A stretch of 16,830 nt of DNA from JAJFUB01 sp964622325 (lineage in GTDB: Bacteria > Armatimonadota > Zipacnadia > Zipacnadales > UBA11051), in the NCBI GenBank assembly GCA_964622325.1, contig CAZUOJ010000080.1:1-16830 (forward strand), given 5' to 3'. This document shows positions 1 through 7,657 of this stretch, in pieces. The position numbers were made by a program, and so were the translations under genes. The notes beneath the pieces are model-generated. The model did not search any database and was not told the origin of the DNA. It saw only the letters and a list, made by a program, of their open reading frames with translations. How positions within the stretch are numbered: the first letter of the stretch is position 1; each line of letters starts with the position of its first letter.

Positions 1-1
1 G

Positions 2-3000
2 GCGCTGGAGCCGACATTGTATCTCTCCGGCAATGGCACTGCAAATGGCGCTCCCGGCGGCCCGCCGCTGCGGGTCACAGGAGCCCTCAGCTATGTCGCC
101 GGGCAAAAAGGACAGGCGCTTTCTTTGCCCGCAGGCTGTTTCCTGACATTTCCCTCCAAAAGCCTTCTGGATAAATCCCAGGGCGCCGTGGCTTTCTGGC
201 TGAAGCCAAATTGGAATGGCGATGACGGCGAAAATCATGCCTTAGTGGCCGATGTGTCTAATTTTGATGACAAGCTGCAAAACACGCTATATCTGTGGAA
301 ATGGAGCACAGGCCTTTTGCGGCTGGATTTACGCTCTCCGGCAGATCAATATGTAACATTCGATGTGCGGCATTGGCGAGCTGGCGAATGGCATCATATT
401 GGAGCGAGCTGGGATGTAAAATCCAGCTTAGCGCTGTTTGTAGACGGGCAATGCGTCGCCCGCCGACAAGCTGCTTATGAGCCGCGCCTGTGGCCGACTT
501 TCAATATTGGGGGAGATTGGGCAGGCCGGGGGACAGGCGATTGCGTCATTGATGAGCTGTATTTGTATAATGTTCCTTTGCAAGCAGCCCATATAGCGGC
601 CTTAAAAGAGGGTCTGCCGCTGGAGGAAATCGCTGCTTTGAAAATTGAGGCGCCGCCAACTGTAAAAATAAATGAGCCGTTCCTTGTGTCCGTTCAGGCT
701 CAGGCCCTACAGCCGCTTACACGCTCATATCCATTGCTCGTGCTCGTGGACGGCGTGGAAATCGCCCGCTTTCCACAGATGCCTGAAGCATTGCAAAAGA
801 AGCCGCTCCAGGCTCTGGCTTTGCCCCCGCTAAGCGTCGTAATCCCTTCTTATTTACGTGTGCCGCCGGGCAAACATCATTTGACAGTGCAATTTGAGGG
901 AGCGATAGAGCCGCCTGCAGTGCCCGCAGCCAGCGCTCTTATTAATGTATTGCCCGCAGCCGGACAACGGCATGAACACAAATACGAAATTAGCAGCCGT
1001 GGGGAAGCGCTGCGCAATCGTCAGCCTTTTATTCCCGCCAGGCCCAATGAAGGCTTTTTGTATGAAGGCGTATTTTACACAAATGATGAGGCAGGACGCG
1101 CTAAAGCCTGCCAGCTTATCCGCGAGGGCAAAATCCATGACGCCCTGCGCGTACGGCTTATCGATAGCGTGGATTGTACACAAGAAGATCATCATTTTCG
1201 GCAATGGGGCGCCTCTTCAGTGCAGGAGCTTTTGCCTGGACATCGTTTCCGAATTACAGGCCCGCCCGAAAGTGTGCAGGAGCAAATAGATGTCTATGGG
1301 CAAAAGCGTCCCGTGTTGCCTGGATTTGCCTACACAATGGCGACAACGCCAATGCCTCGGCCGCATATTCTAGTGGCGGAGTTGCCTAATGATCGGGAGC
1401 GTTATACAGAAATTGCCATCGACGCCGCGGCAGGCAGCCGTCTGGCGCCTCATCTCGCCCTGTCGGGCCCGGGCGATACGCGTCTGATTAATCTTTCTGT
1501 ACTCTATACAGGCCGCGAATATCCCTGCAATCAAAAGCTCTTGCGCCACTGTATTGTGTTTTATCCCAAAAGCGATGCCTGCGATGTCATCATCACGAGC
1601 TCCAATCGTGAACAGGAGCGTTCGCTTACATCTGGCGCTGCTGTGTCTCGACTTGCTGTGTATGAACTTCTGGATGACGAAACACAGCTTTATAATCCGA
1701 TTGCGGCGCCGCCGGATTTTCCGCAACGCAGCGCCGCGCTGTTTTTCCCCGAACATCGCTTCTTGTATACACAATGGGGCTTTTCCGGCGAAGGCGATCA
1801 GCAGCGGCGGGCGTCGCTGCTGGCATTGTTTGATTATATGAAATTTCTAGGCTTGAATCGCCTGGAGTTTCATCCTGTGAGCTTTGGGATGAGCTGTTAT
1901 TACAATGGGGGGATGTTGCCCAACGCGGCCGCCTATGATGTGTTTGAGGATATTTTGCCTTTGGCAGAAGAGGCGGGCATACAGATTGTGCCAGCTCTGG
2001 ATGGCATGGCGTTTTATGATAAATTTCCCGAATTTACAGAGGAAAGCTTCCAATTGGATCGGGATGGCCTGACATATCGCCATTATTTCGGCAAAGTGCC
2101 AGATCCCTTACGGCCCGAAGTGCAGGCGCGCTTAATGGCTTTCATGTCCGAATTTCTGGAAAAAACGCACAAGAGCACGGCTGTGCCGATGATTTCGTTC
2201 AAAGTCGATGGGAAAATGGGCACTTGCTATTCTGGCGATAGCCCGGAGCATCCCGCCGAAGATGCCGGCTATAGCGAATGGGATATTGCGGAATTTGAAA
2301 AAGATACAGGGCTGACAGTCGGCGGGACAAAAGGGGAAACGCGGAGTCGTTATGAATGGCTGCGGGCGGAGCCGGAACGCTGGCAAAAATGGATGGATTG
2401 GCGTTGCCAGCGAACGCGGGAATTTTGGCTGAAAGTGCGGGATCTCGTCGTTTCCCGCGGCAAGAAAGCCTTGCTCATTAAAACAATTTTGCCTGACAAT
2501 CATCCCGGCTATTTTAATTTCTGGCAAAAACGGCAGCGCTCGCCCTTAGAAGTGTTGCGGGGCCATGGCTACGATCCGCGTCTGTTTGCTCAGGAGCGGG
2601 GCTTGCGTTTTACGCGTTGTTTGCTTGTGGGCTCAGATCGCTATTTTGGCCAGGAAGCGAATAAAACATGGCAATACGACGACACGCAGGCTGATTTTTA
2701 TCGCACAGCCGAAGGCACAGAAACAGAAATTTATTTTATTTATTGGGAGCTGCCCAATCATCCGCAGGGATTTCGCGTGGGGCCAGCCTGCGGGCCTGAG
2801 AGGGCTTTCTTCGAGCCGCTCACATACACGCTGCGCATGCATAATCCCTACAACATTACCTTCTATAATTGGTATCCGGGCACAATCGGCCATGAGCTGC
2901 AATTGCGCCGCTTTATCCGTGCTTATCGGGCTTTGCCAGCTGTGCCAGGCCGCGCTTTCGCAGGACAGATTTTTCCCCAAAATCCGCGCCTGTGCGCCCG

Positions 3001-3241
3001 CTGGCATGGCGAAAGGCTTGCTGTAATTAATGATACAAACAAGCCCTGCACAATAAGATTGACATTTCCCGAGCGCTTTCCTTTGGGCACAATTGTGAAA
3101 GATGTGGGCAATAATGTTTCTGTGCCCTATTCTTTGGGACATTCCACATCCCGCGTTGAAATTGCGCTGGAGGCGTGGGATTTGGCCACATTAGAAATTC
3201 TTGTGCCGGGCCAAGGCCGCCCGAAAATATATGCTCAATAA
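2..3241 (+). CDS. Large LamG-domain protein with C-terminal barrel-like putative glycoside hydrolase region (5' partial)
   Basis: The frame is open to the left edge (codons from base 2), so the true start is probably outside the window; an in-frame TTG at 17 has no convincing ribosome binding site. Numbering from that TTG gives 1074 residues. Residues about 10-200 look like a LamG/concanavalin-type jelly roll (FWLKP, GEWHHIGASWD, LFVDG, IDELYLYN). About 205-320 resembles an Ig-like beta domain, followed by an unassigned beta-rich stretch. From about 584 (FLYTQWGFSGEGD) comes an alternating alpha/beta region typical of a TIM barrel (LFDYMKFLGLNRLEFHPV, LPLAEEAGIQIVPALDG). Near the end of that region is WELPNHPQGF. 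The last 90 residues look like a beta sandwich. A role in polysaccharide breakdown is inferred from this domain order; acidic residues in FKVDGKMG and YWELPNH are possible catalytic groups but unproven. No family number can be assigned by eye. Reading frame and extent are secure; the function is tentative. Confidence 0.75.
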   Translation, partial: ALEPTLYLSGNGTANGAPGGPPLRVTGALSYVAGQKGQALSLPAGCFLTFPSKSLLDKSQGAVAFWLKPNWNGDDGENHALVADVSNFDDKLQNTLYLWKWSTGLLRLDLRSPADQYVTFDVRHWRAGEWHHIGASWDVKSSLALFVDGQCVARRQAAYEPRLWPTFNIGGDWAGRGTGDCVIDELYLYNVPLQAAHIAALKEGLPLEEIAALKIEAPPTVKINEPFLVSVQAQALQPLTRSYPLLVLVDGVEIARFPQMPEALQKKPLQALALPPLSVVIPSYLRVPPGKHHLTVQFEGAIEPPAVPAASALINVLPAAGQRHEHKYEISSRGEALRNRQPFIPARPNEGFLYEGVFYTNDEAGRAKACQLIREGKIHDALRVRLIDSVDCTQEDHHFRQWGASSVQELLPGHRFRITGPPESVQEQIDVYGQKRPVLPGFAYTMATTPMPRPHILVAELPNDRERYTEIAIDAAAGSRLAPHLALSGPGDTRLINLSVLYTGREYPCNQKLLRHCIVFYPKSDACDVIITSSNREQERSLTSGAAVSRLAVYELLDDETQLYNPIAAPPDFPQRSAALFFPEHRFLYTQWGFSGEGDQQRRASLLALFDYMKFLGLNRLEFHPVSFGMSCYYNGGMLPNAAAYDVFEDILPLAEEAGIQIVPALDGMAFYDKFPEFTEESFQLDRDGLTYRHYFGKVPDPLRPEVQARLMAFMSEFLEKTHKSTAVPMISFKVDGKMGTCYSGDSPEHPAEDAGYSEWDIAEFEKDTGLTVGGTKGETRSRYEWLRAEPERWQKWMDWRCQRTREFWLKVRDLVVSRGKKALLIKTILPDNHPGYFNFWQKRQRSPLEVLRGHGYDPRLFAQERGLRFTRCLLVGSDRYFGQEANKTWQYDDTQADFYRTAEGTETEIYFIYWELPNHPQGFRVGPACGPERAFFEPLTYTLRMHNPYNITFYNWYPGTIGHELQLRRFIRAYRALPAVPGRAFAGQIFPQNPRLCARWHGERLAVINDTNKPCTIRLTFPERFPLGTIVKDVGNNVSVPYSLGHSTSRVEIALEAWDLATLEILVPGQGRPKIYAQ

Positions 3242-3246
3242 AGTCC

Positions 3247-3282
3247 AAAAACTTTTAGCGCTCCCCTATGTTTGAGGAGCGC
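3247..3282 (-). terminator. Hairpin terminator between convergent genes
   Basis: A perfect 7-bp stem (GCGCTCC at 3258-3264 with GGAGCGC at 3276-3282, 11-base loop) lies between two converging genes. Read on the minus strand it is followed by TAAAAGTTTTT, an interrupted U-tract, so it best serves the small minus-strand gene ending at 3364. It may also stop transcripts of the large gene ending at 3241, but no U-tract follows on the plus strand. Confidence 0.6.
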
Positions 3283-3363
3283 ACGCAATAACAATAAGCT
3301 TTGCCGCAGACGGAAATTTGCCAGGGCGCAAACACAGGATCAACAGGAATCGTTAGATGCGGC

Positions 3364-3600
3364 TTAGCCCAGATGGCGCCATGTCATATTGACGACTTTC
3401 CCGTCCCGAAAAGTGAATGTTTTGCGCCAATCGGATTGTGCGCCGCCCACACTGACTGTACATTCTACAGTCAAAGTGCCATTGCCATCTGTAACATTAT
3501 TGTTTAAGACATCCATCCGCACTGTGTCTTCCCCATAATGTGTTTTGAGATATTCCTGAGCCTTGCGCAAAAGCTCTTGCAGATTGTCTGATGTTGCCAT
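3364..3600 (-). CDS. Hypothetical small protein, 78 residues
   Basis: The start at 3600 is chosen because AAAGGAGG sits 8 bases upstream; the frame stays open further upstream but without such a site. The product begins MATSDNLQELLRKAQEYL, an amphipathic helix. It continues with a segment that looks like beta strands (NGTLTVECTVSVGGAQ, WRKTFTFRDGKVVNMTWRHLG). There is no signal peptide or membrane segment, so it is probably cytoplasmic. The family is not recognised and no function is proposed. It has its own candidate promoter at 3650-3678 and a hairpin terminator downstream, so it looks like a monocistronic gene divergent from the SPOR-domain gene. The strong ribosome binding site, promoter and terminator make it likely to be real. 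Confidence 0.7.
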   Translation of the reverse strand: MATSDNLQELLRKAQEYLKTHYGEDTVRMDVLNNNVTDGNGTLTVECTVSVGGAQSDWRKTFTFRDGKVVNMTWRHLG

Positions 3601-3649
3601 CTCGAAGGCCTCCTTTATTGCTTTGAGAAATTTGGGGGCAATTTTGCGT

Positions 3650-3678
3650 TTTATAATTGGCGTGTGTCTATTCGCCAA
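3650..3678 (-). promoter_or_regulatory. Candidate sigma70-type promoter of the 78-residue gene
   Basis: On the minus strand TTGGCG (3678-3673) is followed after 17 bases by TATAAA (3655-3650). This would start transcription near 3643 and give a leader of about 43 bases. The -35 matches the consensus at four of six positions and the -10 at five of six. One copy of a 14-base direct repeat overlaps the -35. Confidence 0.5.
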
Positions 3679-3770
3679 ATGCGTCTTTAATCCTTTTTGC
3701 GCTACGCGCTGCTTGCTTGACAGACACGCTTGTTTTACAATGAAAACAAGAACAAAGCCAAATGCGTCTT
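3674..3770. repeat. 14-base direct repeat pair in the divergent promoter region
   Basis: GCCAAATGCGTCTT occurs perfectly at 3674-3687 and again at 3757-3770, 83 bases apart. The first copy overlaps the -35 of the leftward promoter. The second lies in the leader of the rightward SPOR gene. A shared regulator site or the mark of an old duplication are both possible; the sequence does not decide. Confidence 0.7.
3713..3741 (+). promoter_or_regulatory. Candidate promoter of the SPOR-domain gene
   Basis: TACAAT (3736-3741) is a good -10, and TTGCTT 17 bases upstream is a weak -35. A perfect TTGACA also occurs at 3717-3722 but is only 13 bases from the -10, which is too close for standard sigma70. 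Transcription would start near 3748, about 55 bases before the start codon at 3803. Confidence 0.4.
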
Positions 3771-3802
3771 ATAGGCTATACATCGTTGCGGGAGAGAGAA
3801 TT

Positions 3803-4465
3803 ATGCGCCGTCGGCTCAATCCTCCTGTTCGGCCTGCAGAAGCTGTAATTTTCTGGAGCGTAGTGCTGTTAGGCTGTGTATTGCTGTTTGTGGGGGCTTT
3901 TTTTGCGGGGAAATATTGGATTGGAGGGCTGATGGCGCGTGCGCCGCTATCTGCCGAGCCGAAAATTGTTGTAAAAACAACAGCAGAAAAGGCAGAGGCA
4001 AAAACAGAGGAGGCGGCAAAACATGTTCAGCCGCCACCAGAAGCTGTCGTAAAAATGAAAGAACGAGCGCCTACAGAAGCCGAAAAAAGCGAAATTGAAC
4101 AGATGTATCCCCAGGACGCAGCGCAAATGCATGAGGCTGGCCAAACTGAAAAGACAGATGAAAGCGTCGGGCCCGATGAAAAGCCAATTGCGGCCAAGAC
4201 AGAGAAACAGCCGCCAGAAGAGGCGAAAGCCGTTGGGGGGCGTTATCATGTGATAGTGGGTGCATTTCGTTCAGAAGCCAATGCCCAGCGGGAATTGGAG
4301 GCTTTGCGGGACGCCGGCTATCCCGCACGCATTGTGAAAATTGAACGGGAAGGCAAAACAATGTATCGCGTTATCGCCGGCAGCTATAATAATCGCGCGG
4401 AAGCAGAAAAAATTCAGGAACAGCTGCAAAACGAAGGCAAATCCGCATTAATTAGCTCACGATAA
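3803..4465 (+). CDS. Membrane-anchored SPOR-domain protein (FtsN-like architecture)
   Basis: The start at 3803 has GGAG 8 bases upstream; an in-frame ATG at 3739 falls on the candidate promoter and lacks a site. The product is 220 residues. A basic N-terminus (MRRRLNPPVR) precedes one membrane segment (about residues 14-39, VIFWSVVLLGCVLLFVGAFF). Then comes a low-complexity Ala/Glu/Lys/Pro linker of about 100 residues and a C-terminal SPOR domain (about 145-220: YHVIVGAFRSEANAQRELEAL, then YRVIAGSYNNRAEAEKIQEQL). SPOR domains bind septal peptidoglycan stripped of stem peptides, and this layout (short cytoplasmic tail, one span, long periplasmic linker, SPOR at the end) is that of FtsN and relatives. 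A cell-division or cell-wall role is inferred; orthology to FtsN cannot be claimed from architecture. The next gene starts 24 bases downstream on the same strand. Confidence 0.85.
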   Translation: MRRRLNPPVRPAEAVIFWSVVLLGCVLLFVGAFFAGKYWIGGLMARAPLSAEPKIVVKTTAEKAEAKTEEAAKHVQPPPEAVVKMKERAPTEAEKSEIEQMYPQDAAQMHEAGQTEKTDESVGPDEKPIAAKTEKQPPEEAKAVGGRYHVIVGAFRSEANAQRELEALRDAGYPARIVKIEREGKTMYRVIAGSYNNRAEAEKIQEQLQNEGKSALISSR

Positions 4466-4489
4466 ATTTCTACAAATGCTGGCTAAAAT

Positions 4490-4930
4490 ATGGGAGATTT
4501 TTCACGCACAGAAGCTATTGCGCTTTTTGTGGCTATTTTATTAGCGTTAGGGCTTGTCAGCCTTTTGGCCTCGTACAAGATGGCAGAACGAGGGCTGTCG
4601 CTCAAGCAGCGACGGAATTTGTTAACAGGCATCTGGCTTTATGTCATTGGCTGGACAGGCTTATTGCTTTTTTTACGCCAGCTCAGCGGGCCCATAATAG
4701 GAGGCGTGCCGGCGGCGGGCAATATGTGGATTGCCACACAATCGCCTCGTCAATGGCTTGTGTTAGTTGTGGCTGGGATATTATTAATCAGCTTTTATTG
4801 GGGGCTGCGCCGATTGCTGAAGCCATTGGCCCATCTCCCCCGCGCGCGGCAAAACGAAGAATTGCCAGAGAATGAGCCCTCTTGCTCTTCTCTTCAAAAA
4901 TATCAAGAAGAGGAAAAAGCTTCGTGTTAG
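4490..4930 (+). CDS. Hypothetical integral membrane protein, 146 residues
   Basis: The product begins MGDFSRTEAIALFVAILLALGLVSLLASY and has three hydrophobic segments: about residues 8-28, 47-63 and 90-107. The loop between the first two is basic (KMAERGLSLKQRR) and the C-terminal tail is polar and acidic (NEELPENEPSC...EEEKAS). No family motif is recognised. The start at 4490 lacks a clear Shine-Dalgarno sequence, so expression may depend on coupling to the SPOR gene ending 24 bases upstream. Its end overlaps the proposed start of the phosphoesterase gene by 7 bases, which suggests translational coupling and perhaps a shared envelope function. That functional link is inference only. Confidence 0.65.
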   Translation: MGDFSRTEAIALFVAILLALGLVSLLASYKMAERGLSLKQRRNLLTGIWLYVIGWTGLLLFLRQLSGPIIGGVPAAGNMWIATQSPRQWLVLVVAGILLISFYWGLRRLLKPLAHLPRARQNEELPENEPSCSSLQKYQEEEKASC

Positions 4931-5844
4931 CGTTTGTGCTCTGGCTTTTGGCAGGATTAGCTATCGCTTTTGTAATATATTCTTATTACATCGAGCCGCA
5001 ACAATTGCGCGTAACGCGGCGTGTCGTCCCTATTGCGCGTCTGCCAGTTGAGCTGGAAGGCTTGCGGATTGTGCATTTGTCTGATTTCCACATCAAAAGT
5101 CCGCGGCGGGCTTTCCCGCAAAAAATGGCGCGGCGGGCTGTGGAACTGACAATACAGCTTGCGCCTGATTTTGTCTGCCTCACGGGAGATCTAGGACATG
5201 CCTCCCGCTTCGTTTCCGTAGCTACAGAATTGCTGCGGCCTTTGGCGGAGCAACATTTTGTGTTTGTTGTTATGGGCAATCATGATCATGATAAATTATT
5301 GGAAACGGAAATCGGAGCTTTTCCCGAAGAGCATGTGGATATAGAGCAATGGCGTTCGATTGTCCAGGCCGCGGGCTTCCATTTGTTGCATAATGAACAT
5401 ATAGTCTGCCGCTTTAGGGGGCGTTGTGTGATAATCGCGGGCGTCGGGGATCCCTCGTGCGGCTGGGACGATTTGTCTCACGCTTTGACAAATGGCTCCG
5501 CACATAGCTTGCCACGGGGAGATTTGCATTTGTTGCTTGTACATTCGCCAGATTTGCTGGATGATCCCCAGACGGATTGGGCGGATCTTGTTTTATGTGG
5601 GCATACGCATGGCGGACAATTCTGTTTGCCCAAATTGGGCACGCCGTGGGCGCCTGTATGGCGCGATCGACGCCGGGCCGCGGGACTATTTCGGATCGGC
5701 CAGACAATCTGTCATGTGACACGGGGCGTAGCAGCGGGAATTCGGGCGCGCTTTTTGTGCTGGCCCGAAATTTGTGAGCTGATTTTGCAGCGAGGAGACG
5801 AAGCCTTGCCGTGTTTGCCGCGTTATCCGCTTAATGGCCAATGA
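4924..5844 (+). CDS. Membrane-anchored calcineurin-like metallophosphoesterase (LpxG/YaeI/YkuE type)
   Basis: The full metallophosphoesterase motif set is present. Numbered from the GTG at 4924 (306 residues), it is SDFH (D54, H56), TGD (D89), GNHD (N119, H120, D121), VHSPDL (H207) and CGHTHGG (H227, H229). These residues normally hold a two-metal centre. An N-terminal hydrophobic segment (about residues 1-23) anchors the protein, with the catalytic domain predicted outside the cytoplasmic face or held at the membrane. The GTG start has AAGAGG about 10 bases upstream and overlaps the preceding stop; an in-frame TTG at 4882 is an alternative that would add 14 residues. In this superfamily, chlamydial LpxG hydrolyses UDP-2,3-diacylglucosamine in lipid A synthesis, and YkuE/YaeI are close relatives. 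Given the LPS transport genes in this window, an LpxG role is possible. A general membrane phosphodiesterase is the alternative. Confidence 0.88.
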   Translation: MLAFVLWLLAGLAIAFVIYSYYIEPQQLRVTRRVVPIARLPVELEGLRIVHLSDFHIKSPRRAFPQKMARRAVELTIQLAPDFVCLTGDLGHASRFVSVATELLRPLAEQHFVFVVMGNHDHDKLLETEIGAFPEEHVDIEQWRSIVQAAGFHLLHNEHIVCRFRGRCVIIAGVGDPSCGWDDLSHALTNGSAHSLPRGDLHLLLVHSPDLLDDPQTDWADLVLCGHTHGGQFCLPKLGTPWAPVWRDRRRAAGLFRIGQTICHVTRGVAAGIRARFLCWPEICELILQRGDEALPCLPRYPLNGQ

Positions 5845-5976
5845 GCTACAGAAAGCCAAATAATTTCTTAGTTCTTGACAATAAGTGCTTAAAAAGTCCG
5901 GCGATAGCTTTTGAACAATACGGAAACAATGAGTCAAGATAATAATAATGCCTACTGACAAATCAGGAAGGATGCT

Positions 5977-6747
5977 ATGAGAGGACAAATAAAGTCGCTG
6001 GATCGATTGCTTGTACGTTTGAAGCTAAAACAGCCGGGCGGGGGCTTGACGCGGGAACAAATTCTCCACATATGGCCTGTGCGCAATCCGGCATTGAAAA
6101 CATATTTTTCTGAGGACGGGCTTGTCACATTTGAATTGCCCCGGCGAAAAGATTGGATGGGCAAGCTGCTTGGCTTTCTTTTTTCAGTGCCCGAATCCAA
6201 GCCCGTCCAGCTTGATGAAGTGGGGACTTTTGTGTGGAATCTGTGTGATGGCGATCACACTGTGGGCGATATCGTGGCGGCTTTAACGGCGGAATACAAG
6301 CTCAATCGGCGCGAGGCGGAAGTTTCCCTCACGCAATATCTGCAACAATTAGCCAAACGGGGCATAATTGCTTTTGCCATTCCGCGGGAGATTGCGGAAG
6401 CGGCGGGCTTACAGGGCGCGCTCTATGCCCCTGAGACGGCTCCTCCGTCCGATGAAGCTGCTTTGTCCCCTGAAGCTAATGCGACGGAAAAACAATCCGC
6501 CGAAAGGGAAAATGCCGTTGTCGTAGATGCTCCTCCCTCAGCCCCGACGGAAGAATTTTCTTCGGACGGCAAGGCTGTTGAGGAAGCCGTTGCCGAGCGT
6601 GAGGCAGCGGCGCCAATTTGTGAGGCCATTGAGGCGCAACAGGCCGCAGAGGATACACAGAATCTTCCTGCTATATCTTCTGAAGCCTCCTCCAAAAATC
6701 AGGCACTGACAAATAATAAACTGCCAGCAGAGGCAGACGATGCTTAA
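5977..6747 (+). CDS. PqqD-like protein with long acidic low-complexity tail
   Basis: GGAAGG lies 5 bases before the ATG at 5977. The protein has 256 residues. Residues about 36-134 match the PqqD fold pattern: a strand-rich N-part (FSEDGLVTFELP), then LDEVGTFVWNLCDGDHTVGDIVAAL and a helical segment ending LTQYLQQLAKRGII. PqqD domains normally present a peptide to a radical SAM enzyme, but many stand-alone members have no known partner. No radical SAM gene or precursor peptide is visible in this window. From about residue 145 to the end the chain is Ala/Glu/Ser/Pro-rich and looks disordered. The stop overlaps the next start by 8 bases, so it is co-translated with the UspA-like protein. The PqqD assignment is fairly secure; the job is unknown. 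Confidence 0.75.
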   Translation: MRGQIKSLDRLLVRLKLKQPGGGLTREQILHIWPVRNPALKTYFSEDGLVTFELPRRKDWMGKLLGFLFSVPESKPVQLDEVGTFVWNLCDGDHTVGDIVAALTAEYKLNRREAEVSLTQYLQQLAKRGIIAFAIPREIAEAAGLQGALYAPETAPPSDEAALSPEANATEKQSAERENAVVVDAPPSAPTEEFSSDGKAVEEAVAEREAAAPICEAIEAQQAAEDTQNLPAISSEASSKNQALTNNKLPAEADDA

Positions 6748-7588
6748 GAACATTTTTGTGGGCTATAATGGGCGACAGGGCTCACATGTGGCGTTTCGTT
6801 TTGCTGCGGATCTAGCGCAGGCGGCGCGCGCGCGGCTTCATGTCGCCTATATCGAGGCTCTGCAGGCTCCTGTGGAGACGCCCCTTGTTGGGGATGATAT
6901 TCCTGCTCCCCCAGAGATCTCTCGCGTCATACAAGAGGGAAATTTGTCGGGAGCGGCCGAAGAGGAAATTCAGGCAGCGTTGGAATCGGAAATTCTTTCC
7001 TATGTCGCCCGACAATGTATGGAAGAAAACTTACATTGCCATTTCATTTATCAACATGGCGATCCTGTGGAACGGCTTTCACAATTGGCGCGGATAGCTA
7101 ATCTTATCGTGCTGGGCAAACATGATGAGCCGCCTGCGAGGGGCGCTCCGCCTTTGGGGCGCGTGCCGCGGCGATTGGCCATGCGGATGCCTGCGCCCCT
7201 ATTATTGACAGCGCTGGAATATTTTCCCATAAAAAGCCTTACGCTTTTTTATGAGCCTACGCTCGCAGGCGGCCGTGCCTTAAGCCTAGCGGGAGAAATC
7301 GCTCATTGGCGCAATCTGACCTTGAATCTGCTTGTGGCGGGCCATAACGAAATTCCGTCTGCCGCAGCGTTGGAGGAAGCGCAAATGGCCCTGCGGGCTT
7401 ATCATGTGGAAGGCGATTGGCTGCTTATCGAGGACAAAGAGCCGGAAGGGCTGTATCGGGCTTTGCTGCCCTGGAACGATCCGCTTGTCGTATTGCCAGC
7501 GCCGCCGCGGCGTTTGTTCGGACGGCCCTTCGAGCCGCTGCGCCCGCTTTTAAATCAATTGACGCTGCATGTTCTGCTCGTGCCATAA
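6740..7588 (+). CDS. UspA-like universal stress protein, 282 residues
   Basis: The ATG at 6740 lies inside the end of the PqqD-like gene, with AGAGG 6 bases upstream. The first half fits a UspA domain: MLKNIFVGYNG as the first strand and loop, FRFAADLAQAARARLHVAYI, then HGDPVERLSQLARIANLIVLG. A glycine-rich stretch (GKHDEPPARGAPPLGRVPRRL) sits where the family's ATP-binding G-2x-G-9x-G(S/T) motif belongs, but it is not a clean match. The canonical Asp of strand one (VxxDGS) is Asn here, so nucleotide binding is uncertain. The second half (about 160-282) looks like a degenerate second UspA-like domain (LTLFYEP, LTLNLLVAGHNE, PLVVLPAPPRRLFG). It is probably cytoplasmic. A stress or signalling role is inferred from the family only. 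Confidence 0.7.
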   Translation: MLKNIFVGYNGRQGSHVAFRFAADLAQAARARLHVAYIEALQAPVETPLVGDDIPAPPEISRVIQEGNLSGAAEEEIQAALESEILSYVARQCMEENLHCHFIYQHGDPVERLSQLARIANLIVLGKHDEPPARGAPPLGRVPRRLAMRMPAPLLLTALEYFPIKSLTLFYEPTLAGGRALSLAGEIAHWRNLTLNLLVAGHNEIPSAAALEEAQMALRAYHVEGDWLLIEDKEPEGLYRALLPWNDPLVVLPAPPRRLFGRPFEPLRPLLNQLTLHVLLVP

Positions 7589-7592
7589 GGCG

Positions 7593-7619
7593 TCAGCGTC
7601 GCCGCTGCCGACCCGCTGA
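7593..7619. terminator. Weak hairpin in the convergent gap between the UspA-like gene and argD
   Basis: The 69 bases between two converging stop codons contain TCAGCG (7593-7598) complementary to CGCTGA (7614-7619), with an alternative tighter pairing CAGCG/CGCTG at 7594-7607. No U-tract follows on either strand, so intrinsic termination is unconvincing. It may instead act as a 3'-end barrier. Confidence 0.3.
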
Positions 7620-7657
7620 GAAATATATTGCGGCATGCCCCTTACAATCTCTGTCAG

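Noticed and set aside
3739..3802. Earlier start for the SPOR-domain protein at ATG 3739
   Set aside because: It lies within the candidate promoter and has no ribosome binding site; the 3803 start has GGAG at 8 bases and gives a normal N-terminal anchor.
5875..5943. Promoter before the PqqD-like gene (perfect TTGACA at 5875-5880; GATAAT at 5938-5943)
   Set aside because: No -10 lies at 16-18 bases from the TTGACA, and GATAAT has no -35 at a proper distance. Individual boxes are present but do not combine.
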